Source: an uncultured Eubacteriales bacterium
GTDB taxonomy: Bacteria > Bacillota_A > Clostridia > Christensenellales > Aristaeellaceae
Reading direction: 5' to 3'
Assembly: GCA_900321945.1 (NCBI GenBank)
Contig: ONXY01000001.1
Span: forward strand, 1-6,829
Length of the DNA stretch: 6,829 nt
In this document: positions 5,255 to 6,829 of the stretch, piece by piece
Layout of the letters: every line of letters begins with the position of its first letter
How positions within the stretch are numbered: the stretch's first letter is position 1
Program-made: the position numbers and the translations under genes
Notes under the pieces: model-generated
The model's database searches: none
What the model saw: the letters and a program-made list of their open reading frames with translations, nothing else
Told to the model about the DNA's origin: nothing

Positions 5255-6829
5255 ATGTTATGTAAGGAATGTGGATACTACGCCGGAGACGAGGCGATCG
5301 TATGCCCGCAGTGCGGCTCCATTCTGCGCAGCACCCAGGGCGCCGAGGAAGGCGCCGAAGCCATCCGGCAGGGAAAACGCGCGCGGGAAGCCGTCAGGAA
5401 CCGTCCCGCGCAGAAGCAGGATGAAATCCGCAGAAGGCGCAGGAGCGGAGCCAGCAGGGCGACCGTCCCCATGCCTGCCGTACACGACACAAGAGAGGAA
5501 GCGCCGGACTTCGACGATCCGAGGCTGGTATATGAAAGCGGCGTAGGAGACGGAAGCGAAGAGGCAAGGGAACAGGAGGCTGTGGAGCGGTTCCGCCAGC
5601 CCGTGTATTCCGAGGAAGCGGCGAGGGAGGCACAGGCGGCGGCGTACGCCGCGACCCACGCGCCCGGGGCGCAGAGAAAGATGGTCAACTGGTTCAGGGT
5701 CGGCCTGACGGCAATGATCCTGGCGACGGTTATGCTGGCCGGCGTATATGTGTTTCTGAAAAAAACGGAAGCCGGACAGAAGCTGATGGCCCGGCTCGGG
5801 CAGGACGCCAGCTCCACGGCGCTTTGGGCCGTGGGCGAGGAGCTGCTGGACCGCGGGGAGATCAGCGCGGCTATTCTGCAGTTTGAGAAGGCCAAGGCCC
5901 AGGATGAGGAAAACAACACCGTGGACGTGGACGGCCTGCTGCTGCTCGGAAGCGCCTACGAGGCGGACGGGAGAACGGAGGACGCGGCAAATCTGTACGA
6001 GGAAATCTATACGGAAACGCCCAGCCGTCCTGAAGCTTACGTGAACCATATCCGCATCCTGCTGGCAAGCGAAGAACCCGGGAGCAAGGCCAAAGCCAGC
6101 GAACTGATGAAGACCGCCTACGAGAAGACCGGTGAAAAAAGCTTTTATACGCAGCGGAACGATCTGGTTCCCGCGCCGCCGGAGGTCAGTCTGACGGCGG
6201 GATACTACAATTCCAGAAGGTATATTTCCATTACGTCCTATCAGGGATACGACGTATATTACACGTTTGACGAAAACGCCGAGCTGCCCGCGGGGGGAAC
6301 GCTTTTCACGCAGGAAGTGCTGCTGGACGAGGGGATTTACACGCTGCGCGCCGTGGCCGTATTCGGGGAACTGGTTTCGGACGAACTGCACGGCACCTAC
6401 CGGATCATCATGCCGTCCCCGCAGACGCCCCGGACGTCTCTGGCGCCCGCCACCTACAAAACCCGGCAGCGGGTGCGGCTGAAGCCCGGCGAGGAGAACG
6501 AGAACGACGACGACATCGTGATCTATTACACCATCGACGGATCCTCCCCCGACGCGGACAGCCCGATCTACGACGGAGAGCCTTTCTGGCTGCCCGGCGG
6601 AAGGGTGACGCTGAAAGCCGTGGCGGTCAACAAATACAACAAGGTCTCCAACATGCTGGAAAGGCTGTACAAAATAGATATTCCGGAGCCGCTCCGTGGC
6701 TACAATTCCGAGCAGGACGCGCCGAAAAACTTTACGCTGTACGTGACCAACATGATCGATTTCCAGCAGACCTTCGGCCAGGGAACGCTCGTCGGGGAAA
6801 CCACCATGGAAAACCTGGACACCGAATGC
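5255..6829 (+). CDS. Zinc-ribbon / single-helix membrane / TPR / CHB_HEX_C modular protein, 3'-truncated
   Basis: The frame is open for 525 codons from ATG 5255 to the window edge, with no stop. In order: a zinc ribbon at 3-20 with cysteines 3, 6, 17 and 20 (CKEC...CPQC); a charged, Arg/Glu/Ala-rich, probably disordered linker at about 25-140 with five arginines at 59-63; one membrane helix at about 147-168, flanked by basic residues; and TPR-like helix pairs at about 186-266 (GEELLDRGEISAAILQFEKA, LLLLGSAYEADGRTEDAANL). Two beta domains of chitobiase/hexosaminidase C-terminal type follow. Repeat 1, about 306-385, has YYTFD and YTLRAVAVFG. Repeat 2, about 388-476, has the classic IYYTIDGSSP at 423-432 and VTLKAVAVNKYN. 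Residues from about 477 start another domain I do not recognise. The likely topology is ribbon inside and TPR/beta domains outside the membrane, since no cleavable signal peptide is seen. CHB_HEX_C-type domains are usually accessory, possibly sugar- or wall-facing modules, and no catalytic domain is visible. Function is unknown. Confidence 0.88.
   Translation, partial: MLCKECGYYAGDEAIVCPQCGSILRSTQGAEEGAEAIRQGKRAREAVRNRPAQKQDEIRRRRRSGASRATVPMPAVHDTREEAPDFDDPRLVYESGVGDGSEEAREQEAVERFRQPVYSEEAAREAQAAAYAATHAPGAQRKMVNWFRVGLTAMILATVMLAGVYVFLKKTEAGQKLMARLGQDASSTALWAVGEELLDRGEISAAILQFEKAKAQDEENNTVDVDGLLLLGSAYEADGRTEDAANLYEEIYTETPSRPEAYVNHIRILLASEEPGSKAKASELMKTAYEKTGEKSFYTQRNDLVPAPPEVSLTAGYYNSRRYISITSYQGYDVYYTFDENAELPAGGTLFTQEVLLDEGIYTLRAVAVFGELVSDELHGTYRIIMPSPQTPRTSLAPATYKTRQRVRLKPGEENENDDDIVIYYTIDGSSPDADSPIYDGEPFWLPGGRVTLKAVAVNKYNKVSNMLERLYKIDIPEPLRGYNSEQDAPKNFTLYVTNMIDFQQTFGQGTLVGETTMENLDTEC

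Noticed and set aside
3321..5256. Minus-strand open frames 3321-4451 and 4351-5256 opposite hslO and the HEAT-like gene
   Set aside because: Both mirror well-supported + strand genes, lack domain signatures and are explained by codon bias.
5258..6391. Long minus-strand open frame (377 codons) opposite the zinc-ribbon protein
   Set aside because: It lies antiparallel to a gene with recognisable domains. Its translation has no domain and a His/Arg/Leu/Gly-rich composition typical of reading GC-biased codons backwards. High GC content suppresses stops there.
1..6829. CRISPR arrays, insertion sequences, tRNA/rRNA genes, phage or toxin-antitoxin modules
   Set aside because: No direct-repeat arrays, transposase motifs, tRNA-like folds or attachment-site repeats were seen. 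Base composition and codon use look uniform across all six genes.

Overview
The window is a dense block of six genes, all on the + strand. The DNA is GC-rich, and third codon positions are strongly biased to G/C (CTG, GAG, GCG, AAG dominate). Gene types, GGAGG-type ribosome binding sites and protein styles suggest a high-GC anaerobic Firmicute of the Clostridia (a gut or rumen type such as Christensenellales or Oscillospirales). That placement is inference from gene style, not from a marker gene.

Layout: (1) 2-1591, a phosphoglucomutase/phosphomannomutase-type phospho-sugar mutase (PgcA-like), cut at its 5' end by the window edge. (2) A 93-base gap, the only real intergenic space. It holds a very strong 15-bp hairpin with a UCCG loop, a second 7-8 bp hairpin, and a ribosome binding site. 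(3) 1685-2716, a six-helix membrane protein resembling the YesL/DUF624 group, probably with a TTG start and an extremely acidic C-terminal tail. (4) 2749-3501, a class I SAM-dependent methyltransferase. (5) 3507-4409, Hsp33 (hslO), the redox-switched chaperone, with all four zinc/redox cysteines. (6) 4402-5241, an alpha-helical HEAT-like repeat protein of unknown function, overlapping hslO by 8 bases. (7) 5255 to the window end, a modular protein without a stop in the window: N-terminal zinc ribbon, charged linker, one membrane helix, TPR-like repeats, two chitobiase/hexosaminidase C-terminal-type beta domains, and the start of a further unidentified domain.

Genes from 1685 onward are spaced by +32, +5, -8 and +13 bases and are very likely one transcript. 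The mutase is probably the end of a separate or upstream unit, because the strong hairpin follows it. The mutase makes sugar-phosphate precursors for envelope polymers. Hsp33 protects proteins under oxidative stress. The two membrane proteins point to the envelope. No pathway linking all of them can be read from the sequence. I see no mobile element, CRISPR array, tRNA, rRNA or clear defence system. The most interesting items are the uncharacterised zinc-ribbon/TPR/CHB_HEX membrane protein, the Hsp33-HEAT overlapping gene pair, and the structured leader before the DUF624-like gene.
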